Source: Glycocaulis albus
GTDB lineage: Bacteria; Pseudomonadota; Alphaproteobacteria; Caulobacterales; Maricaulaceae
DNA length: 64,000 bases
Direction of reading: 5' to 3'
Assembly (NCBI RefSeq): GCF_014639075.1
Contig: NZ_BMFS01000010.1
Location: forward strand, 46,907-110,906
The notes under the pieces are model-generated. The model was not told the DNA's origin. It did no database searches and saw only the letters and a list, made by a program, of their open reading frames with translations. A program made the position numbers and the translations under genes. Below are positions 25,538-33,125 of this stretch, piece by piece. Every line of letters begins with the position of its first letter. Position 1 is the first letter of the stretch.

Positions 25538-26788
25538 CTACTCTCGCAGGTTCAGAAGATTCAGCCAAGGAGCACTGCCCGTGCCGCGTTCCCGAACCCG
25601 CTCGACCATGACTTGAGCGCGCTCCGTATTCTGTGAAGTGATGAAAGCAGGCGCGGCGACCTTCGGAGCCCTGTCTCGCAGCGAGTCCATAACCTTTTCG
25701 ACCAAGGTCGTCCCAAGCCGCGCGCGCAGACTTTCAGGCACCTCGTGTGGCGGAAGCATGTTGAGATACCGACCGAAGTCGTGACGAGCCGCTTTGAGCC
25801 ATTTGCGGAAGGCGGCGGCCTTCTCCGGAATCTCTTCCCACTTATCGGCGAAGTTCTCTTCCGGATTGACCGGATTGACGACCCAAACAACGCCGTTGAT
25901 TTCCTCCAGCGCTTCATCGAAGCGCTCCAGGATATTGGAAATCGCTTCGACAAGTGTCGTTTCGTTGTTGTACGCGCGCGCCGCCAAGGTCGTTACGATA
26001 ATCGAAATCGGCTTGTGCTCCGGGTCATCCCCGAAAACCGAGTCACGGTGGCGCTTCAGAAGCTGCACAGCTTTCTGAAGAGTCGTCTTGACCTTGTAGT
26101 CAGGGATGTCTTCGACGTGGTCATATAAACGCGTCGCCTCAAAGAGCGCCCGCTTCTCCGCCGCGACGCACTCCGCCATCTGCTCTTTGAACCACTCTGC
26201 ATACCCCAGCGGGTTGCTCGACGGCCAATCGTCGGAAATCACGGCATAGCGCTCGTGCGTGTCGTCAGTAATAGCGACCGCCTGCTGGGCGACTCGGGCA
26301 TTGTCCGCGATCTGCGCATGACCGGCCTCTTTCAGCCGCGCCCGATAGCTCTCCACGTCCGGGATGCACGGGAGCACATCGACATGAAAATTCCGGGCAT
26401 TTGTGTACTCGAGCGTCCAGCAACGCCGCTTATTCTCAGGCTGCTTCTTCATCCCATTCCGAGATGCATACGCGATGATCTCTCTACCGACGGCCTCCTT
26501 GAGCGATTTCTGGGTGAAATCGTACTTCGAGGCATTCAGACGGCAGATGAGATCAACGTCGTACTCATCGTTTTCGGCGATCGGGCGATTAGCGGTGCCA
26601 AGGCGAACCGACCCTTGCGGAGCGACCATCGGATCAAATTGGCTGATCGACGAGTCAGGGCGATCCAGCCAGTTGCTAATCGACTCGTACTTCTCGATGA
26701 TCTCTTCGTAGATCTCCAGCGGCATATCAATGCCGGCATGGAGTTGTTGCAGCACTTCTTCATGTGTCAGGCCATTCTCGTTAGGCAC
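25538..26788 (-). CDS. CD-NTase (cGAS/DncV-like cyclase) of the CBASS system
   Basis: A 416-aa nucleotidyltransferase with a GTG start behind GGAGACGACC. The active site is complete: helix-turn GS at residues 59-60 (PQGSVRLGT), the Asp pair in EYDVDLI (77 and 79) and the third Asp in NFHVDVLP (137). On phage infection such enzymes make a cyclic oligonucleotide that activates the neighbouring effector. The clade and product cannot be assigned by eye. The 5' end overlaps the phospholipase gene by eight bases and the 3' end nearly touches the E2-like gene. Confidence 0.9.
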   Translation of the reverse strand: MPNENGLTHEEVLQQLHAGIDMPLEIYEEIIEKYESISNWLDRPDSSISQFDPMVAPQGSVRLGTANRPIAENDEYDVDLICRLNASKYDFTQKSLKEAVGREIIAYASRNGMKKQPENKRRCWTLEYTNARNFHVDVLPCIPDVESYRARLKEAGHAQIADNARVAQQAVAITDDTHERYAVISDDWPSSNPLGYAEWFKEQMAECVAAEKRALFEATRLYDHVEDIPDYKVKTTLQKAVQLLKRHRDSVFGDDPEHKPISIIVTTLAARAYNNETTLVEAISNILERFDEALEEINGVVWVVNPVNPEENFADKWEEIPEKAAAFRKWLKAARHDFGRYLNMLPPHEVPESLRARLGTTLVEKVMDSLRDRAPKVAAPAFITSQNTERAQVMVERVRERGTGSAPWLNLLNLRE

Positions 26789-27767
26789 GGTCGTCTCCTT
26801 CTAGCTTGTGGACGGGGACGAATGCCTCCGCCGGCTCTGTGAAAAAGTGGGGGGCAAGGATGGGCTTCTGCTGTCTCGCCTCGACAAATCCGCGATCCTT
26901 CAGGTCGCGGATGCGCGATGTGTCATCGAGTGTAAAATCGCCATCAGGTGCTGGCTGGCATATCCGCCAAATCGCTTTCCGCTCGTGCGGATCACCTGTC
27001 AGAATGTGCGCAAGACCGAGCGAACCGTGTGACTGGCCGGCCATGAAAAAATCGGCCGTCTTGGTGACCATCGTGCGCGCGCTGTAGGAGGATTTGGTCT
27101 TCCCGATATCCTGCAAGCAGCTAACGCTAAGCACTTTCAATTCGTCAGCAGGCCATTTCAGGACGCCGACAGCCTCGGCGACTGCGTAGCCAACGGGATT
27201 GTTCGCCCATAGGCCTCCATCAACCAGTCCAACATCGTTGGCCGTGATGTGTTCTTTGAAAAACGTTGGCGCTGCTGCGGTAGCGAGCGCGGCATCAACC
27301 GCCAGATCCCTGTAATCGGTTTGTAGGCGCTCATGATGCGCCGTCTTGTAGACATAAACGGTCTTCGTCTGCCTGTGCCACGAAGGAATCATGAGGCGCG
27401 TCCGGGCATCGCCGATCCGTTTCTCGCCGAGAATGCCCTCCAGCGCCGTTCGAAGGCGCTCTGTCGGATACTTCGCGCCCCAAGCGAGCCACCGCGCCGC
27501 GCGAAACTTCTTCCCAGCCCAGGCGGTCACCCCATTGCTGTCCTGGTAAAAAATCCCCGCGCCTTCGGTCTCGTAGAGCTCGAGGATGTCCTTGGCCGAC
27601 ATTCCCATGGCCAAGCCGATGGCGATGATCCCGCCAGTGGAGGTGCCCGAGATCAGGTCGAAGTACTGCCCCAACGGCGCATCCAGATCGCTCTCCAGCG
27701 CCGCAAGAAATGAAGCCGGGAACACGCCCCGGATACCGCCACCGTCAATGGATAAAATTCTACGCAT
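26781..27767 (-). CDS. capV: CapV-type patatin-like phospholipase, CBASS effector
   Basis: A 328-aa protein from ATG 27767 (GAGG six bases upstream); the longer frame upstream overlaps operator DNA. Patatin features: oxyanion loop GGGIRG at 9-14, nucleophile elbow GTSTG with Ser43, and the catalytic Asp in VDGGLWANNPVG. On binding the cyclase product, CapV-type effectors degrade membrane phospholipids and kill the infected cell. First gene of a three-gene operon with the CD-NTase and the E2-like gene, transcribed away from the HTH/peptidase regulators. Confidence 0.92.
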   Translation of the reverse strand: MRRILSIDGGGIRGVFPASFLAALESDLDAPLGQYFDLISGTSTGGIIAIGLAMGMSAKDILELYETEGAGIFYQDSNGVTAWAGKKFRAARWLAWGAKYPTERLRTALEGILGEKRIGDARTRLMIPSWHRQTKTVYVYKTAHHERLQTDYRDLAVDAALATAAAPTFFKEHITANDVGLVDGGLWANNPVGYAVAEAVGVLKWPADELKVLSVSCLQDIGKTKSSYSARTMVTKTADFFMAGQSHGSLGLAHILTGDPHERKAIWRICQPAPDGDFTLDDTSRIRDLKDRGFVEARQQKPILAPHFFTEPAEAFVPVHKLEGDDRA

Positions 27768-27775
27768 AAATGCCT

Positions 27776-27851
27776 CATACGATTTCGTACGTTTCATACG
27801 GTACACAATCTGCTTGCTTCGCGTCAAGCTCGTGTGATACAAAATCGTATG
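27776..27851. promoter_or_regulatory. Paired operators between capV and capH
   Basis: CATACGATTTCGTAC at 27776-27790 and, in inverted orientation, CATACGATTTTGTATC (complement of 27836-27851) lie on either side of the divergent promoter region. A further ATACG/CGTAT half-site at 27796-27800 adds symmetry. One copy overlaps the capV ribosome site, so a bound repressor would block the defence operon. Confidence 0.65.
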
Positions 27852-27903
27852 GATGGGTGGGGCGCGAGAACCCCTAACGCTATCCAAAGGGGGAGGAGTT
27901 CTA

Positions 27904-28236
27904 ATGTCGTTTGCCGCTAATCTAAAAAAGTACCGATTGAAAAAAGGGTATTCTCTGCAAGGACTTGCGGACTTGGTGGGCGTCTCGAAAGGCCACGTTT
28001 GGGATCTCGAAACCGAACGTGCGAAGAACCCGTCATTGGAGGTTCTAACCAAGCTATCGACACACCTCGGTGTTCCGATCGCAAACTTGGTCGGGGAGGA
28101 CGTCGATCCTGCGAATCAAGCCGACGATTCGCTGGTGATGTTTCGGGAACTGAAGACCCTGAGCGAAAACGACAGGGAAACGATCAGAATTATGATGGAG
28201 CGCTTGAAAGCACGATCATCTGAGGACAACAGGTAA
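27904..28236 (+). CDS. capH: CapH-like XRE repressor of the CBASS operon
   Basis: A 110-aa protein from ATG 27904 with GGAGGAG upstream. Residues 5-65 are an XRE-family helix-turn-helix (NLKKYRLKKGYSLQGLADLVGVSKGHVWDLE). The C-terminal 40 residues are charged and helical, probably for dimerisation. It is followed without a gap by an ImmA/IrrE peptidase and is divergent from the CBASS genes. This is the layout of CapH/CapP pairs, in which the repressor is cleaved by the peptidase after DNA damage. Paired palindromic operators lie between the arms. Confidence 0.85.
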   Translation: MSFAANLKKYRLKKGYSLQGLADLVGVSKGHVWDLETERAKNPSLEVLTKLSTHLGVPIANLVGEDVDPANQADDSLVMFRELKTLSENDRETIRIMMERLKARSSEDNR

Positions 28237-29121
28237 ATGGTTTCTCGGCTCGACCTAGATGGAACTTACTCACCACATGGATTGGTGACAAAAATTCTAT
28301 CCGCCGAACCGAATCTCAGAATCCCCGTTCCGATAGAGGAACTTGCTCATCAGCTTGATATTGCTGAAATCAATGAACTTGCGACTGAAGGCTTTCTTGG
28401 CGGTCTTCTAACCAACCCACAACGAAGCTTCGGGTCGATCTTAGTTTCTGCAAACCTTCAGAGAACGCGGAGGCGCTTTACGATTGCGCATGAACTAGGC
28501 CACTTCCTCATTCCATATCATACGCCCCAGGAAGAGGGTCAGTTTCTTTGTGATAAAAAGGCGTTAGGGCAACTCGATACAAAGTCCCGCAATCAATTTT
28601 ACAGGATGGAGGCGGAGGCTAACCAGTTCGCATCCCTTCTGCTGATGCCGCCGCCCCGGCTTCGTCCTTTAATCGATGGAAAGCGATTTCCTTCGCTTGA
28701 GACCGTGCTTGAAATCCACCAAACTTTTGATGTTAGCAAGTACGCCGCAGCCAGAGCTTACATCGAATACAACTCCGAATGTCTCGCGCTGCTCGTGGCG
28801 AGACATGGCAAAATTCAAGCGATCTACAAGACCCGTGACTTCCCGAGGCTGGCAATCGCGGCAGGCGATCCAATTCCCAATAATTCGCTTGCGCTCTCAA
28901 GGTTTTCACCTGGCGCTCTGTCGGACTCTGACCCTGCAGACATGCATGAATGGTTCGATATCGACGAACTTTCTCGCGTACGGGGGCTCTACGAGCAGGT
29001 GTTGGGGCAGGCTAACGGATTCTCGATGATACAGCTTAAGGCACTTATGGGCGATCCGGATGAATACGACCCTGAAGCTGATATGACCTCCAAAGAGCGA
29101 TTAGCCTACCGACGCTGGTAA
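28237..29121 (+). CDS. capP: CapP-like ImmA/IrrE metallopeptidase
   Basis: A 294-aa protein starting at the base after the capH stop. The zinc site is HELGH at 85-89, with the third ligand probably Glu125 in the ExxAxxFA motif (EAEANQFA). The C-terminal ~130 residues are a sensor-like domain as in IrrE/CapP. By analogy it senses ssDNA or another damage signal, cleaves CapH and derepresses capV. Its TAA is directly followed by the right copy of the direct repeat that flanks the module. Confidence 0.85.
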   Translation: MVSRLDLDGTYSPHGLVTKILSAEPNLRIPVPIEELAHQLDIAEINELATEGFLGGLLTNPQRSFGSILVSANLQRTRRRFTIAHELGHFLIPYHTPQEEGQFLCDKKALGQLDTKSRNQFYRMEAEANQFASLLLMPPPRLRPLIDGKRFPSLETVLEIHQTFDVSKYAAARAYIEYNSECLALLVARHGKIQAIYKTRDFPRLAIAAGDPIPNNSLALSRFSPGALSDSDPADMHEWFDIDELSRVRGLYEQVLGQANGFSMIQLKALMGDPDEYDPEADMTSKERLAYRRW

Positions 29122-29140
29122 CGCACTTTTTGCTGGCTGA
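29122..29140. repeat. Right copy of the 19-bp imperfect direct repeat
   Basis: Pairs with 24671-24689 (16 of 19 identical). It begins at the base after the capP stop codon; the truncated minus-strand gene lies just to its right. Confidence 0.35.
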
Positions 29141-29257
29141 TCTTGATTGTAGCCTATACGAGTAATGACATCCCATAGTATGGGAGATGCTCTTTTCGTC
29201 GTTGCCGATAAGGCGAAAGACGCTGTTTACTTCTTTCCCTGAAATGCTGATCGCCAT
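29141..29257 (-). pseudogene. Truncated gene 3' of hipA, N-terminus only
   Basis: From ATG 29257, with GGAGAA nine bases upstream, the frame reads MAISISGKEVNSVFRLIGND then EKSISHTMG. This is a protein-like start resembling the first residues of proteins annotated as PD-(D/E)XK-like hypotheticals. It then turns into unlikely, Ser/Arg-rich sequence. The body of the gene seems to be missing at the boundary of the CBASS block, which suggests that the block replaced it. The start lies 24 bp after the hipA stop, so it was once the third gene of that operon. Confidence 0.4.
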
Positions 29258-29280
29258 ATAGAACTTTCTCCTGCTTTCAA

Positions 29281-30522
29281 TCAAAACCCGCGCAGGGATT
29301 GAAGATGTGCCTCAATGGCTGTTCGCACCTGGGCGCTCATCGGCAGATGGGCTTTTTCCTGTGCCCAGACCTCATGAAAGCGCGCGGCGGTTTCTGTTGC
29401 CGTGTCGAGGATGAGCTTCTCTGGCAGTTCGGCCTTTGCGGCCAAATGAGCCAGCTCGTCCATGCCAAATTCGTCAAAGCGTTTGGTGCGGCTGAATTTG
29501 AGCGCGAAACTCTCATCGCGGATATAGGGGATCGTTGACACGAAATCATAGGCTGGGGCGAGAGCCGCCCTCTTCTGATCGGGGTAGATCAGCGACCAGT
29601 TTTTAATGTGCATGTCGGCATTACCGATCAGCACATTGAAGGTCAGGCGGCGAATAAATTCGGCCACATCCGCGTTGCCCGCCTCAATCCCGATCACGCG
29701 CGCGATCTGCCGGATCGAGGCGCGCTTGTATTTCTCTTCGGGGTAAACGCCGAATATCTGCGCGAAATCCTCGATATGAACACGCGCGCCGTCAGCGCCC
29801 CGATCAAAGCGGGCAATGGCGAAGGCCTTGCCTTTCAGGCGGCCATCACCAAGGCCGATACCGTCTGGCAAATTCCCGATATCAGCAAGATTCACCAGCT
29901 CAATCGGGGGCACGTCGATGCCGACCAACCCTGCCAGCGTCATCATGGAAAACTCGTTTTCGGGCACGCCCTCAAACTCGCGCGAAGGCAGTTTGACGAT
30001 CCAGTCGCCGCCAAGCCCACGCGCCGGTATGGTCAGCCCGCCGCGCGCCTCCAAAAGGGCAGAGAATTTGAGTTGAACGCCGGCCAGCGAAAAACCGAAG
30101 GGTTGTTCGGCAATGTCCGCCGTCACATCGGCGGGCTGATCCTCAACGCGAACAGGATCACCACCGGCTAGGGCGATACTGATTGCGCCAGGCAGATCAG
30201 CGCCAAGAGCTTCAAGGAGCGCAAATTCGCGTACCGGATTGACGTTGGCGCGTTCGGCCAGATAGGTGCGCAAATGCCCTTCGGGCAGGAGATTGGAGAA
30301 AAAGGGAAGCGCCCGCGTCTGGGTCACAGGAAACTCGGTGGCCAATGCGCCATACTCATCCTTGAAGCCAAGACTCAATGTCGCTCGCTCAGCGTCCTCG
30401 ATATAAGCCTCATCGAAGGCAAAGAGGATCCGGTCATCGCCCAGATGGGTCAATGTGCCGATCTGCTTGCCATGCAGGCTTACGGTGAGGATTGAGGGGA
30501 GTGTGCGAGCCTTAGTCATCAT
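29281..30522 (-). CDS. hipA: HipA-family toxin kinase 1
   Basis: A 413-aa Ser/Thr kinase of the HipA family. It has the N-terminal couple-hipA domain (residues ~5-110), the GVQLKF ATP-loop segment, the catalytic loop NVLIGNADMHIKNW and the metal-binding YDF in LAPAYDFVST. Family members phosphorylate tRNA synthetases such as GltX and induce dormancy. The start overlaps the 3' end of its HipB-like antitoxin by about ten bases, so toxin is made only after antitoxin. The operator sits at the antitoxin start. The kinase motifs look intact. A truncated third gene follows. Confidence 0.9.
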   Translation of the reverse strand: MMTKARTLPSILTVSLHGKQIGTLTHLGDDRILFAFDEAYIEDAERATLSLGFKDEYGALATEFPVTQTRALPFFSNLLPEGHLRTYLAERANVNPVREFALLEALGADLPGAISIALAGGDPVRVEDQPADVTADIAEQPFGFSLAGVQLKFSALLEARGGLTIPARGLGGDWIVKLPSREFEGVPENEFSMMTLAGLVGIDVPPIELVNLADIGNLPDGIGLGDGRLKGKAFAIARFDRGADGARVHIEDFAQIFGVYPEEKYKRASIRQIARVIGIEAGNADVAEFIRRLTFNVLIGNADMHIKNWSLIYPDQKRAALAPAYDFVSTIPYIRDESFALKFSRTKRFDEFGMDELAHLAAKAELPEKLILDTATETAARFHEVWAQEKAHLPMSAQVRTAIEAHLQSLRGF

Positions 30523-30844
30523 CGTCCCCCTCTAGCTGATAGGCGGACTTGGCGCTCCACATCACATAGCGTGGCTGGTCACCGTTCTTGTCAGGCTTTT
30601 CTACCGAGCGAATGAGCGCCTGCACCGCTGGCAAGGCCTGTTTGGGCACAAGCTCTAGCTCCAGCTCCAACGTACGTGAAATCGCAACAAGGCTCGACAG
30701 GCGGATATCCACCACGCCGCTCTCGATCTTCGAAAGGTGGCTTTGAGGAACACCCGTCAATTGAGCCAACGCCCTCTGACTGAGCCCCTTGCTCTCACGC
30801 GCTTGCTTCAAGCGGCCAGCGATTTTTTCCAATAGATACGACAT
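30512..30844 (-). CDS. hipB: HipB-family antitoxin 1
   Basis: A 110-aa XRE-type DNA-binding protein (ATG 30844; ATG 30862 inside the operator is also possible). Its helix-turn-helix reads GLSQRALAQLTGVPQSHLSKIE, followed by a segment with conserved Leu/Val repeats and an acidic C-terminal tail (EGDDDD). It binds DNA as a dimer and neutralises the adjacent HipA. It should repress its own operon through the palindrome at 30860-30879, which overlaps the upstream start codon. Confidence 0.88.
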   Translation of the reverse strand: MSYLLEKIAGRLKQARESKGLSQRALAQLTGVPQSHLSKIESGVVDIRLSSLVAISRTLELELELVPKQALPAVQALIRSVEKPDKNGDQPRYVMWSAKSAYQLEGDDDD

Positions 30845-30859
30845 TTTGATCTGCTTTTT

Positions 30860-30879
30860 CATATCAGTTAGTCGATATG
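30860..30879. promoter_or_regulatory. HipB-type operator, ATATC-N8-GATAT
   Basis: CATATC and GATATG are separated by exactly eight bases. E. coli HipB binds TATCC-N8-GGATA, so both spacing and half-site resemble the known class. It lies immediately upstream of the hipB 1 coding region. Confidence 0.65.
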
Positions 30880-30885
30880 ATACGT

Positions 30886-30971
30886 TAAAGCACATCACAC
30901 AAGCCGCCCGCGATCAAGAACTATATGCTTTTATATATCGATCACCCTTGCCGATGCGCTAAAGCACATCA
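30886..30971. repeat. 12-bp direct repeat TAAAGCACATCA upstream of hipB 1
   Basis: Two exact copies, 30886-30897 and 30960-30971, in an otherwise gene-free AT-rich gap. They could be a duplicated promoter segment or the trace of an insertion. Confidence 0.35.
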
Positions 30972-31029
30972 TCAATTTCGTTGGCCCCCGCTACGCTTTA
31001 GGAGACTGATTTATATGGGCACCCCAAAC

Positions 31030-32394
31030 CTAATGGCCGTTGACCAGTTTTTCCTGTGCGCTTCGATAAGTGTCTTGAAGCGATTTGTGCCCTGCGAGCC
31101 CTTCAACCGGATAAGCATTTAGAAACTGGCGGCCGGCGAAGAATTGGCAGTCGACGGGGCTGAGCTCAGCCTCGTCGCAGACATCCTGCCAATGGTTGGC
31201 GATGGTTGTGATCTGATGTTCGATCAGGGCGGCGGCTTCTGACTCGCTCAAATGATAGTCGGGTGCGGCGTCGAGGCAGGTCGCAAGCCTGCTGGCGCGG
31301 TCCTGGCCCTTGATCAGCATGGCCTGCGTGGCTTCGTTGCCGGTGCGGTTTTGCGGGCAAATGTCATAGGCCGGCGTGAGAGTCAGCATTCTGCCGTCCC
31401 AGAAGGCGGCGTGATTGCGCGCATGGTCGTCGGTATTGCCGCAGAGCACGTTGAAGCAGATACGGCCATAAAGTTCCCTGAGCGTGTCCTTCGGGCCGGT
31501 GAAGCGGTGGCGGATCAGCTCCGCCAGGTCTTCATAGGACGCATAGCGGGCCATCATCTCATCGAGACCGAGCATAGTCAGGGCCGAGACCATGGCGCGG
31601 CGTGTCCAGCCGTTTTTGGTCAAGGTGCGGTCGAAGCGCTCGATCAGCAGCACGTCCTTGCTGGCGGCGCGGGTCAAAGCGACGTGGGCGGTATTCAGGC
31701 CGCACGCTGCGGCCAGCTTCATGGCAATGAATTCGGCCTTTACGACGCTATAGGTGTCGTTGCTGGCGGAAAATTTCGCGATGAATTTGCTGTTGGCATC
31801 ATCGATCAACGCCTTGGGGCGCGCTCCGCCGATCGAGGTGCCATGATTGAGGGCCTGGTCGAGGGCCGGTGTCAGTGGCAGGCCCTTTTCAATGAGACCG
31901 GCGGCTTCCTGAAGCTCAGCGAGGGAAGCCTGTGCGGCAAGACGCGGCACGTATTCGGTGGCGGATTCCTGAAAATCGAGCGCGCCGATCCGGTCGGAAC
32001 CCGATTGCAGCAAAAAGGTGAGCTCGCTGATCTCGGGAACATCCGCAGCATCAGGCTTCTTGCCGGTGAGCCGGTTGATGATCACGCGGCGGCCCCAGGC
32101 ATCGGGTGAGCCATCACGGATGCAGCTGGCCATGCCAAGACCGTTGAGCGGGGCGATCGTGCCTTCCTGAAGCGGCAGTTCAGGCTCATAGAGAGGAATG
32201 GCGTTTTCGCGGCGGCGGTAGCTGGCGCCATAGGTAAAAGGCAGGCGGCCGCCATCTTGCACGAGGCGGCCAGCGACGACCGGTTGTGTGGCGCCCGGCA
32301 GCCAGGTCCAGACATAGGCCCCCGCGCTGCCGGTCATGGTGGCGTGCTTTCTCGCCGTGGCTCCTCTCGTTGCGCCCGTCTTAGAAGTCATCAT
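31030..32394 (-). CDS. hipA: HipA-family toxin kinase 2
   Basis: A 454-aa HipA-like kinase, sequence-distinct from the other two. It has the N-terminal beta domain with VAGRLVQDGGRLPFTYG, ATP-loop region SIGGARPKAL, catalytic loop NVLCGNTDDHARNHAAF and metal site LTPAYDICP. The N-terminus carries about 20 extra basic residues before MTGSAGAY, so the start may be later. Translation overlaps hipB 2 by 14 bases. The motifs are intact, so it should be an active kinase; its target is unknown. Confidence 0.9.
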   Translation of the reverse strand: MMTSKTGATRGATARKHATMTGSAGAYVWTWLPGATQPVVAGRLVQDGGRLPFTYGASYRRRENAIPLYEPELPLQEGTIAPLNGLGMASCIRDGSPDAWGRRVIINRLTGKKPDAADVPEISELTFLLQSGSDRIGALDFQESATEYVPRLAAQASLAELQEAAGLIEKGLPLTPALDQALNHGTSIGGARPKALIDDANSKFIAKFSASNDTYSVVKAEFIAMKLAAACGLNTAHVALTRAASKDVLLIERFDRTLTKNGWTRRAMVSALTMLGLDEMMARYASYEDLAELIRHRFTGPKDTLRELYGRICFNVLCGNTDDHARNHAAFWDGRMLTLTPAYDICPQNRTGNEATQAMLIKGQDRASRLATCLDAAPDYHLSESEAAALIEHQITTIANHWQDVCDEAELSPVDCQFFAGRQFLNAYPVEGLAGHKSLQDTYRSAQEKLVNGH

Positions 32395-32713
32395 CGACCT
32401 CTTTCACACCATGGCGGACGCTCCTGGGCAGAAGCGTCAGTTTTTCATCCAGATGGGTATTGTGCAGCTGGAGCGCGCGCTCGTCATAGTCAAAGAGGCG
32501 CACGCCGACGAGTGCGGCGACTTCAAAGACGATCCCGATCTCAGGGCCAGGTGCGCCCTTCTCGATGCTCGAGAGCGTCGTACGGCTGATACCGGCGCGG
32601 TCGGCCAGTTCCTGCGCGGTCAGGCCGCGCTCGGTGCGGGCGACACGGATCAGCTTGCCGAGCAGGCTCAGCGCCTGGCGTGTGATCCGGGAATAGCTTC
32701 TCTGGCGGGGCAT
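32381..32713 (-). CDS. hipB: HipB-family antitoxin 2
   Basis: A 110-aa XRE protein from ATG 32713. The DNA-binding helices read GLTAQELADRAGISRTTLSSIE, the C-terminus is helical and ends acidic (KEVDDDF). Its stop overlaps the hipA 2 start. Upstream lies a compound palindrome (32728-32774) that is the probable autoregulatory site. HipB proteins of the three modules are clearly different, so cross-neutralisation is unlikely. Confidence 0.87.
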   Translation of the reverse strand: MPRQRSYSRITRQALSLLGKLIRVARTERGLTAQELADRAGISRTTLSSIEKGAPGPEIGIVFEVAALVGVRLFDYDERALQLHNTHLDEKLTLLPRSVRHGVKEVDDDF

Positions 32714-32727
32714 GGCGGCCTTGCTGT

Positions 32728-32774
32728 GTACAAATGGATGGACGCAACACTCTCTTGCGTCCGGAATTTTGTAC
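32728..32774. promoter_or_regulatory. Nested palindromes at the hipBA 2 promoter
   Basis: The inner repeat GGACGCAA / TTGCGTCC has a 7-bp spacer (32740-32762). It is framed by GTACAAA (32728-32734) and TTTTGTAC (32767-32774), giving two concentric inverted repeats 15 bp upstream of the hipB start. It is the probable operator of this module. Confidence 0.55.
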
Positions 32775-32808
32775 ATTATGCCGGGAGCGGGGAGGGAAGT
32801 CCAGTTTT

Positions 32809-32855
32809 GTTCATTTTATTGGTCATAACGGCATCATATGTCCAATAAAATGAAC
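32809..32855. repeat. Perfect 14-bp inverted repeat, AT-rich
   Basis: GTTCATTTTATTGG (32809-32822) and its exact complement CCAATAAAATGAAC (32842-32855) are separated by 19 bp. They lie in the 412-bp gene-free stretch (32714-33125) between hipB 2 and the exonuclease-family gene. It is too AT-rich for a terminator. A large operator or a recombination site is possible. Confidence 0.6.
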
Positions 32856-33125
32856 ATCTGGGTGGGTGATGAGGAGAAACCCTGGTGGAAAATCTGCGCC
32901 AGGAGCAGAGATTTGAATTACGGGAGCTTATTCAATTCCAGCTCTCGCCCTCCTCGGACCTCGCCAGGCTGGCAGGGCGAAGTTCGCCCTCGGAGTCGGT
33001 GACCCGCGGTCGCCATCTACCCCGATATGGAAGCGGATGCGCATCAGGCAAAACCAGCCAGACCAGGCTGAAGGCAGGTCTGGACTGAGGCATATGGTCG
33101 GGCGCTAACAGCCAGGATAGCCGCC

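Noticed and set aside
31252..32109. 285-codon plus-strand frame across hipA 2
   Set aside because: Antisense to intact kinase motifs; no ribosome site and no motif.
32885..33088. 67-codon plus-strand frame after hipB 2 promoter
   Set aside because: Ser/Arg/Gly-rich, no homology, and sits in a gene-free stretch of inverted repeats.
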